From contig NC_079873.1 in assembly GCF_023065955.2 (NCBI RefSeq), forward strand, positions 11,918,566 to 11,982,565: 64,000 nucleotides of DNA, in the 5' to 3' direction. Source of the stretch: Ursus arctos. Taxonomy: Eukaryota > Chordata > Mammalia > Carnivora > Ursidae. A program made the translations under genes and the position numbers. The notes under the pieces are model-generated. The model did no database searches, was not told the origin of the DNA, and saw only the letters and a program-made list of their open reading frames with translations. This document shows, piece after piece, positions 23,205 to 33,889 of the stretch (the first letter of the stretch is position 1; each line of letters starts with the position of its first letter).

Positions 23205-23386
23205 AAATTTTAAAGATTTTATTTATTTACTTGACAGAGAGCACAAGCAGGGGAAGTGGCAGGGAGAGGGAGAAGCAGGCTCCCCACTGAGCAAAGAACC
23301 TGACACAAGGGCTCAATCCCTGGACCCTGAGATCATGACCTGAGCTAAAGGCAGATGCTTAACTGACTGAGCCACCCAGGCACCCC
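23205..23386 (-). mobile_element. CAN-SINE, antisense, diverged
   Basis: TTTTAAAGATTTTATTTATT, body GCACAAGCAGGGGAAGTGGC, and GCCACCCAGGCACCCC at its right end. The flanking TTTTTGTAAAAAA occurs on both sides. Confidence 0.9.
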
Positions 23387-24599
23387 ATTTTTGTAAAAAA
23401 TTTTTTTAAAAATGAAATGAGAATTCCCTGAGTTGATAAAGTAGACTGACCAGTCGTGGCTCAGAAGACTAACTCCACTATAATTAGCATTTTAAATATT
23501 AAATTGGCTAAATTCTGGTAGCAGTCAATAAAGTTAGACAAAAAAAGATAAAGGAAATGAGAGAAACATTCGTGGAGTCCCACACTAATTTATAGACATC
23601 AATTCCTTTGACATATGTAAATCACAAGATAGAATGGAAGAAAGAACCCTACTTATAATGGAAACTAATAAACTAAAATACCTTGGCATGAACATAAATG
23701 TTAAAAAGGAAACTGTCAGATATTCCTAAGGGACACACAACACTATTTGAAATAAAATTCATACCATGGTATTGAATAGAAAGGTATTCTAAAGACACCT
23801 TTGATGTCAATTTTAAGTTGTAATTTTCCATGAACTGTTATTCTCCCTAAATTTTATGTGGTCCCAATAAATGCATCCATAGTTACACTGTGGGAGCTGT
23901 CCTGTGTATTGTAGGATGTTTAACAGCATCCCTGGCCTCTACCCACTGGATGGCAGTAGCCCCCCAACAAGTGATGACCAAAACTGTCTCCATACAGTCT
24001 CTGATGTCCGGTGCAAGCTCACTGCTGCTTGAGGACCAACTAACATGTGCTAATCTCTAATATCAACTAATACATGAAATCCTTTACCGCTTGGTGTGTG
24101 AAAACAAACATCTTCAATGTGAAAATGGCTTTTAATTGACCAACACGTTGGTTTATCAGTAAAAGCTTAGGGGTGATCTTATTACTGCCTATAGCTCACC
24201 AGCGGATGACTGTGGTTTATGGGAGGATTCTTTACCTACAAACCAGAATGACACCCACTCGGTTATGCAGCAGAGACGGTGTGGGAAATTCTGTAGGCAT
24301 TTGAAAGAAAAATACATTATAAGAAATCCTTACACAGTGGCATTAGACTGTCCAACGTCGTGCTGTGACCACCTGAAGAGATACGTTAAGTATGTATGAA
24401 GAGTTGTGTCTACCATGAAAAATGTCTTAAGGAGAAATTTCTATCTTAGGAACTTCTCTTTTAAAAATCATCTACCTGGAGATCATTCCTTAATGAATTG
24501 GCCAAAAAAAAAAAGTTTTAGCAGTGAGTGAAGAATGTCAGGGGTCTCATTGCCCTGCACCCACCTGTTAACCACACCCCTGCATCCTGAAACATTTGG
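23387..24599. other. AT-rich DNA with L1-like traces and a MER20-like element
   Basis: 23,560-23,730 contains diverged L1-like text (AACCCTACTTATAATGGAAA, then AAATACCTTGGCATGAACAT). A MER20-like element follows at about 23,875-24,040. 24,041-24,480 shows nothing recognisable. Confidence 0.5.
23875..24040 (-). mobile_element. MER20-like element
   Basis: GAGCTGTCCTGTGTATTGTA, then GGATGTTTAACAGCATCCCT and GGCCTCTACCCACTGGATGG; the terminal sequence is degraded. Confidence 0.7.
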
Positions 24600-24624
24600 G
24601 ATCTCTCTGACTTCAGAAAACTTC

Positions 24625-25160
24625 TGGTGCTCGTAGTGATCTGAAGGGGCATGTGCACCCCATTGTTTATAGCAGCAGTGTCCACAACAGCCAAAATACG
24701 GAAAGAGCCCAGGTGTCCAACAGATGCATGGGTAACGAAGATGTGGATATATACACATGTGTATATATATATAATGGAATATTACTCAGCCATCAGAAAG
24801 AATGGAATCTTACCACTTGCAAGGACATGGATGGAACTAGAGGGTATTATGCTAAGAAAAATAGGTCAATCAGAGAAAGACAAATATATGATTTCACAAA
24901 TGTGGAATTTAAGGAACAAAACAGGATCATAGCGGAAGGGAGGGAAAAATAAAATAAGACAAAATCAGAGAGGGAGACAAACAATAAGAGACTTTTAACT
25001 ATAGGAAACAGGGTTGCTGGAGGGGAGGTTGGTGGGGGAATGGGCCAACTGGGTGATGGGCATTAAGGAGGGCACTTGATGTAATAAGCACTGGGTGTTC
25101 TGTGCAATGAATGAATCACTAAACTCTACCTCTGAAACTAATTTAAAAACAAGAAAAGAA
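24625..25160 (+). mobile_element. Carnivore L1 3' end (ORF2 tail and 3' UTR)
   Basis: GTTTATAGCAGCAGTGTCCA, AATGGAATATTACTCAGCCA and CTTGCAAGGACATGGATGGA are the ORF2 C-terminal region; CTGGGTGATGGGCATTAAGG and GCACTGGGTGTTCTGTGCAA are the carnivore 3' UTR. The ORF2 tail reads in two short overlapping frames, so it is truncated and frameshifted. Confidence 0.9.
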
Positions 25161-25859
25161 AACTAGTGCTCCTTCATTAAGTTATATTGAGTATCCTCAC
25201 CATTGAGCTGTCCACCTCTCAGGTCTGGATGGGATCTGTTGCCTGCTCTTGGACTCATCACTGTCTTCTACTTTCTATCTTTCATCCCATCACTGGGGAC
25301 AGCCCAATAGGTGTATTTCTGCATGGACTTTTGAGGGAAATTTTCGCAAAAAGATTTATTCACACCACCTTAAACAGACCTTAAACCTAAGTACTATAAT
25401 TAGTTACCCAGCAGCCCTTGAACAGTGTGTTAGAAGTCAGATGTTTTCAACTGTTACTGCAAAACATGACTCACTCTATTCCATCATTACCAGCAGAAAT
25501 GAAAAACAGAAATAGCATTTGTGTTCACAGAAAACATATTCTAGGAATGAAAGGAGACTGAAAATTATAGGAGAGTCCACATAAATCAATGCTGTCAGAG
25601 CTAAAACATAAATTATGAATGGCATTTACCATTTCCCTAAGAGCAAAATTGCTAGAAGTGACATTAGCAACCATTCTGGAAGATCAAAGCACACATCCCC
25701 TTTACCAATAAACATAAATTCCTCTTCCTTTAAAAGAGCATTCAAGTGCATGATGTTCATTTTTACAATAATGAGAAGGAGAGTGCCATTCTGTCGATTT
25801 TCTGTAATTTTCAGGACCTGATCGGAATGACTACATTTTTCCCGTTTTAAGTGTCAGGT
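25161..25859. other. Intergenic DNA upstream of the POM121-like locus
   Basis: AT-rich sequence with no recognised exon or repeat. A sharp switch to GC-rich DNA begins at about 25,860. Confidence 0.45.
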
Positions 25860-26167
25860 ACAAAAGCCAAAGTCTTCGTGGCCCCTCTGCCTAGAGCCAA
25901 GCGCCTGGGACCTGCAGTGGGAGCTAGAGGTTCCCTGTCCTCAAGAGCAGCGGGCTCCCGGAGCAGTCGCCGCGTCCACGGGGCCCTGGCCTGGCTCGTG
26001 CAGGGCCGGTGTCCAGAGGGTTCCCCGCTCATGACCCCACGCGCTGCCCTTGCGCCCGGATCTCAACGGCCGCCGTACCCCTGCGTGTTCCGCGTCTACA
26101 GACACTTGGGGCACTTGCGGAAGCCGGATTTCCCCCTCGAAGGCCCCGACCCTGCCGCCCCGCGAAC
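25860..26167 (+). promoter_or_regulatory. GC- and CpG-rich 5' region of the POM121-like frame
   Basis: CpG dinucleotides are frequent here compared with the preceding AT-rich kilobase. It may be part of the parental 5' sequence carried by the retrocopy, or act as promoter. The open frame continues upstream of the chosen start but without family resemblance. Confidence 0.4.
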
Positions 26168-26887
26168 ATGGGCAGCTACCTGAGCAGATCCCTGGGCTCA
26201 GCCAAGGCCGCGCCGCGACGCCCCTCTTGGAGGCCCTGGTCCCCGCGGTCCAGGCCCGCCTACCGCCCACTGGGCCCGGTTCAGAGCCAAGTCATCTCCA
26301 TCCACCGGGAGCGCTGGATCCGGAGCCGGCCCCACCCCACCATGCCGCCCCACCTGGACCACCCCGGAGTCCAGAGGGTGATAGTCCCCAAGGCCTGGAG
26401 GCGCTTTCACGGCAAATCACCCCTCCAGACCTTCCTGGGGTTGGAGTTCTCTAGCAATCGCAAGAGTTTCGTGAAGCAGTGGCATTGGAAAACCCAGAAC
26501 CTCCTGAACATCTGGAACATGGTGACCACCAAAATGACTCCTCCTGAGTGCAGTGGGAGCTTCAGCAGGGGCCCACCCATGCAGGAGCACCCGGACTCCT
26601 GTGCCAAGGAGAGCCGGCTGAGGGCTTGGAGCCGATGCAAGAAAGGAAAAAAGAAGATCCACAGACCTCTCCAGTTTGAAGCGCCCCACGCCAAGAGAAG
26701 GAGGCAGAGCCCAGGGGCCAAGCCATCTGCCTTCAAGCCTGTGTGGAAAGATGGAGTGGTCCCTTCCTTTGTGCCCAGGCCTGGGCCTCTGAGAAGAGGC
26801 CTCTGCTCCTGGGATCCCAGTGACGGAGAGGACACCCGCCCCGGGCCTGACCTGCTGCCAGGACACCACCAGGCCACGGCAGAGTGA
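26168..26887 (+). CDS. POM121-like nuclear pore membrane protein-like, intronless
   Basis: A 239-codon frame starting MGSYLSRSLGSAKAAPRRP and ending HHQATAE before TGA. MGSYL is the start shared by POM121-like proteins, and the ATG has A at -3 and G at +4, so this Met is preferred to the in-frame one at 26,009. Central region: WHWKTQNLLNIWNMVTTKM around residues 99-120. Downstream, SCAKESRLRA, the KRRRQSPG basic cluster, AFKPVWKDGVVPSFVPRPG and LRRGLCS correspond in order to a conserved POM121 segment containing a nuclear-localisation-type basic cluster. POM121 anchors the nuclear pore in the membrane; the FG-repeat tail and transmembrane segment are not evident here. No introns, so it is likely retroposed. 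Whether it is expressed is unknown; the frame is unbroken. Confidence 0.72.
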   Translation: MGSYLSRSLGSAKAAPRRPSWRPWSPRSRPAYRPLGPVQSQVISIHRERWIRSRPHPTMPPHLDHPGVQRVIVPKAWRRFHGKSPLQTFLGLEFSSNRKSFVKQWHWKTQNLLNIWNMVTTKMTPPECSGSFSRGPPMQEHPDSCAKESRLRAWSRCKKGKKKIHRPLQFEAPHAKRRRQSPGAKPSAFKPVWKDGVVPSFVPRPGPLRRGLCSWDPSDGEDTRPGPDLLPGHHQATAE

Positions 26888-27285
26888 CCGGGCCTGGGCT
26901 GAAGAGCACATCAGTGCTCCCCAGGGCCTGGGCCCTCCTGCAGCCCGAGGTCCCCCTTGTATCCTGAGCCAGAGCCCTGCCCCCACCACCTCCTGAGACT
27001 CAAACCCACAGTTCTTTTACCCTGCTGACCCCTGCAGGAGTGACTGACCCCGCCAGTCAGCCCTCACCACTCCAGCAGGCAGCTCCGCCAAGCCCCCAGA
27101 CCCACCTCTCCCGACCCTGCAGAGCCCACGCTGAAGAAATAGTATTGCTGTCAAAATCTCTGTCTTCCTCCTGCCCACCCACTCCTCCTGCCTCTTCCCT
27201 GGAAACACACTTAGCAGGAAGGCATGCTTCTCCCCTATTTTCCCAGCTTCTGGAGTGAAAACAGTGTTCTTCTTTTAATGATAAT

Positions 27286-27291
27286 AATAAA
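27286..27291 (+). terminator. Candidate polyadenylation signal for the POM121-like gene
   Basis: AATAAA within ATAATAATAAACAAAATC, about 400 bases after the stop codon. It is the first canonical signal after the frame that I noticed. Confidence 0.4.
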
Positions 27292-27371
27292 CAAAATCAT
27301 TATCATACAGAGTGTCTTTGTCTTTCTTTCCAAGGTACGTATATTAGGATTCTGTCTACACCATGAATTCT

Positions 27372-27545
27372 CTACCTTGGCACTGTTAACATTCGGGGCC
27401 AGATAATTTGTTGTTATTCGTTGGGTGCTGTCCTCTGCATTGTAGGGTTTTAGCAGAATCCGTGTCTTCCATCCTCTAGGGGCCAGCAGCATACCCACAT
27501 TGTGAAAATACAAAAATATTTCCAAACATTGCCATATATTCCAGA
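27372..27545 (-). mobile_element. MER20-like element
   Basis: ACCTTGGCACTGTTAACATT, CGGGGCCAGATAATTTGTTG and CTGTCCTCTGCATTGTAGGG, with a degraded right end at CAAACATTGCCATATATTCC. Confidence 0.75.
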
Positions 27546-27699
27546 GGGAGGTGGAGGGGGGTGTCATGGGGCGTGGGGGGTGGGCGGGAAGTAGTAAAAA
27601 ACAAAACCAAAAAAACCACCACACTGGTGGAAAACCTCTTAGGGACAGTGACCTCTACTGGCAGACAGCAGTCAATCTTGGTCTCCCAAAATAGGCTAT

Positions 27700-28060
27700 T
27701 TTTTTTATAATAATTTTTTATTATGTTATGTTAGTCACCATACAGTACATTCCTGGTTTCTGATGTAAAGTTCCATGATTCATTACTTGCATATAACACC
27801 CAGTGCACCATGCAATACGTGCCCTCCTTACTACCCATCACCAGCCTATCCCATTTCTCCACCCCCCTCCCCTCTGAAGCCCTCAGTTTGTTTCCCAGAG
27901 TCCTTAGTCTCTCATGGTTCATTCCCCCTTCTGTTTACCCCCTCCCTTTCTTCCCTTTCTTCTCCTACCGATCTTCCTACTTCATTCTTACCACTGTCCT
28001 GAAACTCCCCTTATTATGGTCAGCAGTGGTCTGGTTGCTTGAACCATTGGCAGATTGTTA
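27700..28060 (-). mobile_element. L1 3' UTR fragment, antisense
   Basis: TTATGTTAGTCACCATACAG, TTTCTGATGTAAAGTTCCAT and ACACCCAGTGCACCATGCAA, then a C-rich stretch with CAGTTTGTTTCCCAGAGTCC, all in the order of carnivore L1 3' UTR antisense. Confidence 0.85.
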
Positions 28061-28154
28061 GAAAGGTGACTCTCTGCACCATTTGTTCACACAAGCCACA
28101 GCTTGTTTATATCTATGTTCCTTTTTTCAATTATTAAACATATTTCTTTCTTTT

Positions 28155-28295
28155 TCTTTTTTATTATGTTAGTCACCATACAGTACATCATTAGTTTCTG
28201 ATGTAATATTCCATGATTCATTACTTGCGTATAACACCCAGTGCATCATGTAAGACGTGCCCTCCTTAATACCCATCACCGCCCTAGCCCAAATG
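28155..28295 (-). mobile_element. Second L1 3' UTR fragment, antisense
   Basis: Repeats the same part as the preceding element: TTATTATGTTAGTCACCATA, CCATGATTCATTACTTGCGT and CACCCAGTGCATCATGTAAG. It is a separate, shorter copy in the same orientation. Confidence 0.85.
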
Positions 28296-28299
28296 TGCT

Positions 28300-29240
28300 A
28301 TTTTAAAACATAGCAAAGGCACAGGAGATGAACAAACCGAAGTGGTACCTGCATGGCAAAAACAATGCCCCCAGTTTTGGAGAATGCTGTGGAGTGTGAA
28401 TGATTCAGATAGTTTGGCCCTATTAATCATCAGAAAATGCAAAATTTTTTTAAAAAATAAGCTACTCTTTTAAGCTCCTCAGGATGGCAAAAATGAAAAT
28501 GCTAAATAGCATGAATTGCTGGTAAAGACGCTGAGAATTGGAACCCCAGGCAGTCCTGTGAGTGTGAACGGGTCCAGCCAATCTGCAGCAGCACTTGGAA
28601 GTCTTTCCTAGAGGAGAGCGTGACTGTGAGAAACTCTCCCACGTGTGCTACACACGCGCGCGCACACACACACGCACACACCGGTGAGGATGTTCTTCCC
28701 AGCACTCTGTCAGAGCAGAGAGCTGGAACAACCTACATGCCCACGCACCGGGGAATGGATAAAGTAAACATGCTATGTGCTTTCAAGGGAATAGTGTTCT
28801 GCAAAGTGAAGGAAAGAAACAGCCTAAGGATTCTCCACTCTTGGGCTAGTGGGCCACATAATTCTGTGCATCGCAGGATGTCGAGCGGCACACCTGGCCT
28901 CTATCGCCCAGATATCAGTAGGACCACCTCCAGTGGGGACAGTTAAATACATCTGCAGGCATTGCCAGATATCCCCAGAGGGACAAATATCACCCCCAGA
29001 CATCACTGAACTGGAGCTACATATTTTTCACGATAGGTTACATCTCAAAAATACACTGGTGAATGAAAAAGATGGGGAGTGCTCTATTATGTGTAGCACG
29101 TGCCGTTTACAGAATTTAAGTACATGCAAAGTAATATTGCTGGAAAAATGGGGAAGCCAGGAACCGGGTAAGAGGTCATCTGGACACTGCCTGCATTGTT
29201 CTTTCCATCTAAAGCCTCTTTAAATACTGTTCAAACATGA
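28300..29240. other. Intergenic DNA with CA run and MER20-like element
   Basis: A short alternating CG/CA run lies near 28,652-28,680. A MER20-like element is at about 28,835-29,010 (CACATAATTCTGTGCATCGC, GGATGTCGAGCGGCACACCT). The flanks (28,520-28,830 and 29,015-29,130) contain L1-like phrases such as GGAATGGATAAAGTAAACAT. No gene. Confidence 0.5.
28835..29010 (-). mobile_element. MER20-like element
   Basis: CTTGGGCTAGTGGGCCACAT at the left, GGATGTCGAGCGGCACACCT and CTGGCCTCTATCGCCCAGAT inside, CAGGCATTGCCAGATATCCC at the right. Confidence 0.7.
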
Positions 29241-30269
29241 ATTTCACAGCATCCCCCTTGGAAAGTCGGAGAATAAACAAAGCAAAGTCTCTTCTCCCAT
29301 GGAGCTTGCTTTCTAAGGGGGTACAGACAGAAGATAAACAAGTAAATGGACACACTAGCAGGTGTGGAGAAGTGCTAGAAAGAAAAATAAAGGAGGAGGA
29401 GGGGCACGTACGAGTCCACTAACACAACTGTGACCCCACGTACTTTCCCGTGTCCCCATCACCATGGAACTACACCATCCTTTACTACGAACTCAAGTTC
29501 TTTACTCGGGGTTTCCACTGGTGGCAAATCATGCTTTCATGGAGAACCTAGCAAAGAGATTGAAAATATTTTATCTACCTAGATAGAAAGATTGCTAGAA
29601 GATTCAAATTGTTGCTGAAAATATTAAACTCAACATTTTCAATGTTGACAGTTACTGTTAGATACCAAATGTCCTGGACTGAACCTCTAGAAATCAAGTT
29701 TGTGTTTTGAAGTTTACTACCCGCCATTGGCTAGACTAGAGACAAGGCATTTCACTCTACATGAGTTGCTAGAAAGGGCTTGAGATCTTAGCGTGTCCAC
29801 GAGGGTGCTGGTGGCATTTTGAGTAGGAAATTCCTTATTACGTGGGACTGTCCTGAGCTTGGCACCACGTTGATTATCTCTCAGCCCTGCCGTCTAAATG
29901 CCACAACACTCTGCAGGCATAGATGCAGCCCCGAAACACACCACATTTCCATATGCTACCTGGATGGGGTCAGAACCGTACCCACATCAGAAACACTTAT
30001 AAACCTCCTCCAAAGCGTCAAAGTCCTGAAAACCAAGGCAGACCAAGTCCATGAAAACCAAAGGAAGATGGAGAAGCTGTCTCCATCGCCAGAGTGATCA
30101 CTGAAGAGGCCTAGATTCTGGAACAGAAGAAGGACATCAGGGAAAAAGGGAAGGGGTCTGAAACATTCCTTAGTTTAATAATATTGAAATCATGACAGTC
30201 CCTTAATTTCGATATATCTATCGTGGTTATTTAATATAATAGCATTAGGGAAGTGGGTGAAGAGTCGAG
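29241..30269. other. Intergenic DNA, L2-like at left
   Basis: 29,280-29,400 resembles antisense L2/MIR (CTCCCATGGAGCTTGCTTTC, AGATAAACAAGTAAATGGAC). The rest is unremarkable. A 92-codon frame at 29,819-30,097 has no recognisable domain and is not called. Confidence 0.45.
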
Positions 30270-30487
30270 AGCAGTTTCTCAAACTCAGCACTATTAACAT
30301 TTCAGGCCGGATAAGTCTTACTTGTGAGAGGCTGTCTATTCTTTTGTAGCATGTGTACCACATCCCCAGCCTCTACATGCTCGAGGCTAGTAGCACGTCC
30401 AACTGTAAAACCAGAGTACCTCCAGACAGTTTGAAATATCCTCAGGAGCAGTGGAGGGAAGAAATCCCTCAAGGTTGAGGAACGTTG
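30270..30487 (-). mobile_element. MER20-like element
   Basis: GCAGTTTCTCAAACTCAGCA, CTATTAACATTTCAGGCCGG, then CCCCAGCCTCTACATGCTCG and a right end CAAGGTTGAGGAACGTTGG. Confidence 0.7.
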
Positions 30488-30700
30488 GTACACAGGATCT
30501 CGCTATATCATCTCTGCAAGTCTTTTGTAAATTTGAATGCATTTTTTCTAATTAAATACATACAAATACAGGAGCAAAGCAGTTGGTTTGAAAGTTGCCT
30601 GGGTACGGTAATATGATCTACAAGACTAAAACACGGCAGTGGGTAAATAATAGTTTTACTGGCTTCATTGATAAAGATATAACATAGAAATGTACTCTGA

Positions 30701-30899
30701 GGGGCGCCTGGGTAGCGCAGTCGTTAAGCGTCTGCCTTCGGCTCGGCGTGATCCCGGCGTTCTGGGATCGAGTCCCACATCGGGCTCCTCGGCTGGGAGC
30801 CTGCTTCTTCCTCTCCCACTCCCCGTGCTTGTGTTCCCTCTCTCACTGGCTGTCTCTCTGTCACATAAATAAATAAAAAAATCTTTAAAAAAAAAAAAA
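30701..30899 (+). mobile_element. CAN-SINE
   Basis: GGGGCGCCTGGGTAGCGCAG start, GTCACATAAATAAATAAAAA tail; TACTCTGA is duplicated on both sides. Confidence 0.95.
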
Positions 30900-32820
30900 G
30901 TACTCTGAAAATAATAGTCATCTTCAAATGCAAGATACTGGCATCCATCGGAATAACAGTGGTCTTAATAATTATGTAAAATATTTGGAAATTCTGTTAT
31001 GTGTTCAAACATATCAAGGATATCAGGGAGCCTTGCACTGTACTAGGGTCCTATGAAGCACTATTTCCATCACCTCTCCAGGATGCATAGAGTGAAAAAT
31101 GGGAATAATATTCACTGCTGAGGGGTCTTCGACTAGAGAATATTAAGTATCCTCCCTACATAGTGGTTCCTCCATAAAAGAAGTCCAGGAGTTTTAGAAA
31201 ACAGAAAAGTAACTTTGTGCTCAACAAATAGCAACCATAGAAATATAATGACTGAGAAGAGTTTCTGTTTTGTTCAGGTACAGGCAGTTGAAGTAGGAAT
31301 GAGTATGCCCACTTCCTAAAGGAACAAGGTTGTGGGAAAGGCCAGGGGAGACAAGCCCCTGCTTCTGGAGACAGCTGTAAGGTGAAGGCTGTAGAAGAAG
31401 ACAGAGAAACTCATGGGCTGGGGCTTCCTCCTTGTTTGGAGGATGCTTTGAGAAACGAACCATGATGTCTTGGTTCCCCCAAGAGTGAGAAACTGAGGGC
31501 CAAGGAGAGAGAGAGCCCAGGCAGTCCAGAGCTCCTTCCTATGACCATTGTCACTAGACCCAGCAGGGGACTCTCCACTGAGGCAGAAGAAGAGGGAGAA
31601 GTGGGTGGGTGGGTGGGTGGGTACTGTTTCTTGTGCCCTTGGTTTAAGAGCCTGGATGGTAAGGACGCTTCATTCGCTCACAAAAACGTACAAAGAACTA
31701 GCACAGATTAGCCAACATGGTTAGGGATGGTGAAGAAAAGAGTTCCTACTGCAAGGGCTTTTAGATCCCATGACCCTTCCCATAAGTGTAGGACTGTAGT
31801 GCTAAAGACCCTTGAACACCAAGGTCACAGTGTCTTGAGCCAACCAGAAGATTAAAAACCGAAGTGAGGCCAATAATTCCTGAGATGCCTGAATTGGCTC
31901 ACAAGATTCCATACCCCAGCTGAGAATAGACCCAGGACAGTCGGGCGGGCAAAGGGCTTCCAGATTTCATGTGATTTCTCTATAGTCTTTGTCAAGAGGC
32001 TCTCTAATCCCTGGCCTGATGTGAACTTCATTGTCTCCAAGCAAAGAACACCCTCTTCCATTTTATCAGCTGCAGAGTCACCTGGGAGACTATCATAAAT
32101 ACTTAGTTTATCTGCAAAACAAGCCTTCTCTGGGCCCTGGGACATGAAGGCGAGGCCCAAGGCTGTGCTGCTCTCACTGTGAGCCCCTGCATTCCTGCAG
32201 TGTGGCCCCTGTGGACACTCAGGGAGGGGTTGTGAAATGGATGGATGGATGCATGGATGAATTAATTAATGGAATGGAGAAATGAACTCCATTGTTTTTA
32301 TGATATTCCAAGAGAGACAAACCGAGAAAATAAATAGGGCAAACACCAAATAGGAAAGGGGGGAATGAAAGGAGGGAGGTTGCTTCCCCAAAACATTGTT
32401 TGCTCAACCACAGCTATTCAGACAACACGGTAATACCGGAGCTCTCTAGCAGAAGAGCACTCCTGAATACAGTGCAGATAGGGGGAGCCCAGAGGAAGTG
32501 TCAACGTGAGGGAAGATGGTACTAAAACAGAAGTAACGTGAAGCCTGATCCTACAGACCAGTAGTGATTTACACAGCAACCAAAGGATACTAATTGCTCC
32601 CTCTCTTGGGTTAGGAACAACTAGTGTGACTTCTCCCTGGTCTTTCTTCCAAATGTGACCACACTGAATGTCCTCTAAGGTTTACACAGAATGAAAAATT
32701 AAACAACAAGCACGTACTGAGCTACACTTGTCTTTGTCAAGTTTGTTTTGATGTACTCAGTAAACTGAAATGCCTAAACCTTAAAAGTTCTCATCATAAG
32801 AACAAAAATTCTGAAACTAT
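30900..32820. other. Intergenic DNA, simple repeats only
   Basis: A GTGG/GGGT tandem run lies at about 31,599-31,622 and a GGAT-type run near 32,237-32,260. No gene or named repeat was recognised. Confidence 0.5.
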
Positions 32821-32824
32821 GTAT

Positions 32825-32960
32825 AGTGACAGATGGTAACTGGACTTCTTGTGGTGATCGTTCTGCAGCGCGTACAAATATCACTTCATTATGTTGTCCA
32901 CCTGAAACTACTCTAATGCGACACGTCAGTTAGGCTTTAATTTTAAAAACTAAGTAAATA
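32825..32960 (+). mobile_element. L1 3' end fragment
   Basis: ATAGTGACAGATGGTAACTG, then TCTTGTGGTGATCGTTCTGC, TTATGTTGTCCACCTGAAAC and TCAGTTAGGCTTTAATTTT, the terminal part of an L1 3' UTR. Confidence 0.75.
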
Positions 32961-33889
32961 AACTGAAATGCCAGGACCACAACTAAATAGAAATCTTACA
33001 TTTTCAAGATTGTAAATACAGGTGGGTCTGACGGAATTATCGGAATTCACTTCAATAATCATTTTGTCCAACTCTTTTACAAAGGACTAATATACATAGT
33101 CAAATGCCTTCTGAAGCAAATCCCTGAAACGGTAAAAATGTCCACTCCCTTTCCTCAAGTGTGGAAAGCACTGGTTTTATACTAATCCTCCAAGATTTGG
33201 CTCCACTGCCTTCTCTCATCCGTGGTGCCAGGAAGGCCAACTGCATCCAAGGGGTAGTAAGAATCAGGCTCTTGTTTCTGGAAATCAAAGGACTAAATAG
33301 GAGCTGGGCTGCTGTGTCACAAGCACAAGACCATTAATCCCCTTACCATGGACACAATAGCACATTGTTCCTTTTTAGATCACATGACTTATCCTTGAAT
33401 ACGTAGGCAGAGGAAGAAATCCATTCCATGCCCTACACCATGGAATTCAGGAAGAAACTGCCATGCCTGAATTAGACTTCTCCTCTCTTGCTAAAAGTGA
33501 TAAATTACCCTAACGCCAACACTTGACGAAACTAGGCAGGTACATTTCCCAACTTACTTGGGAAGCGGACTAGAGTTTAACCTTAGGTTACATTTCCCTA
33601 GAAACTAACTTCAACATTTAAAAATTTCTGTGAACCTGTTCTACTAAATCTGGCCTAAACCTTATTGTAATAACTTGAAAACACCTAGTTGCCATCTTCT
33701 TCAAATTCACAAGAAATCTTCATGTAGCCTGACCTAATGAAACCAGAACTTCCTTTCACTGAAATTTTTCCATACATCTTCCATTCTGCTTTTAAGAAAA
33801 TCCAGGAAGTGTCAAGAAAACCACTCGATATCAAGATCCAAGGAAGGACCTCGGAAGAATTGTCTTGTTTTGGTCACATTTAGTCCACC
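32961..33889. other. Intergenic DNA, nothing recognised
   Basis: AT-rich sequence without a supported exon, RNA gene or named repeat. Confidence 0.45.

Noticed and set aside
29819..30097. 92-codon frame on the + strand
   Set aside because: No recognised domain, ordinary composition and no supporting signals.
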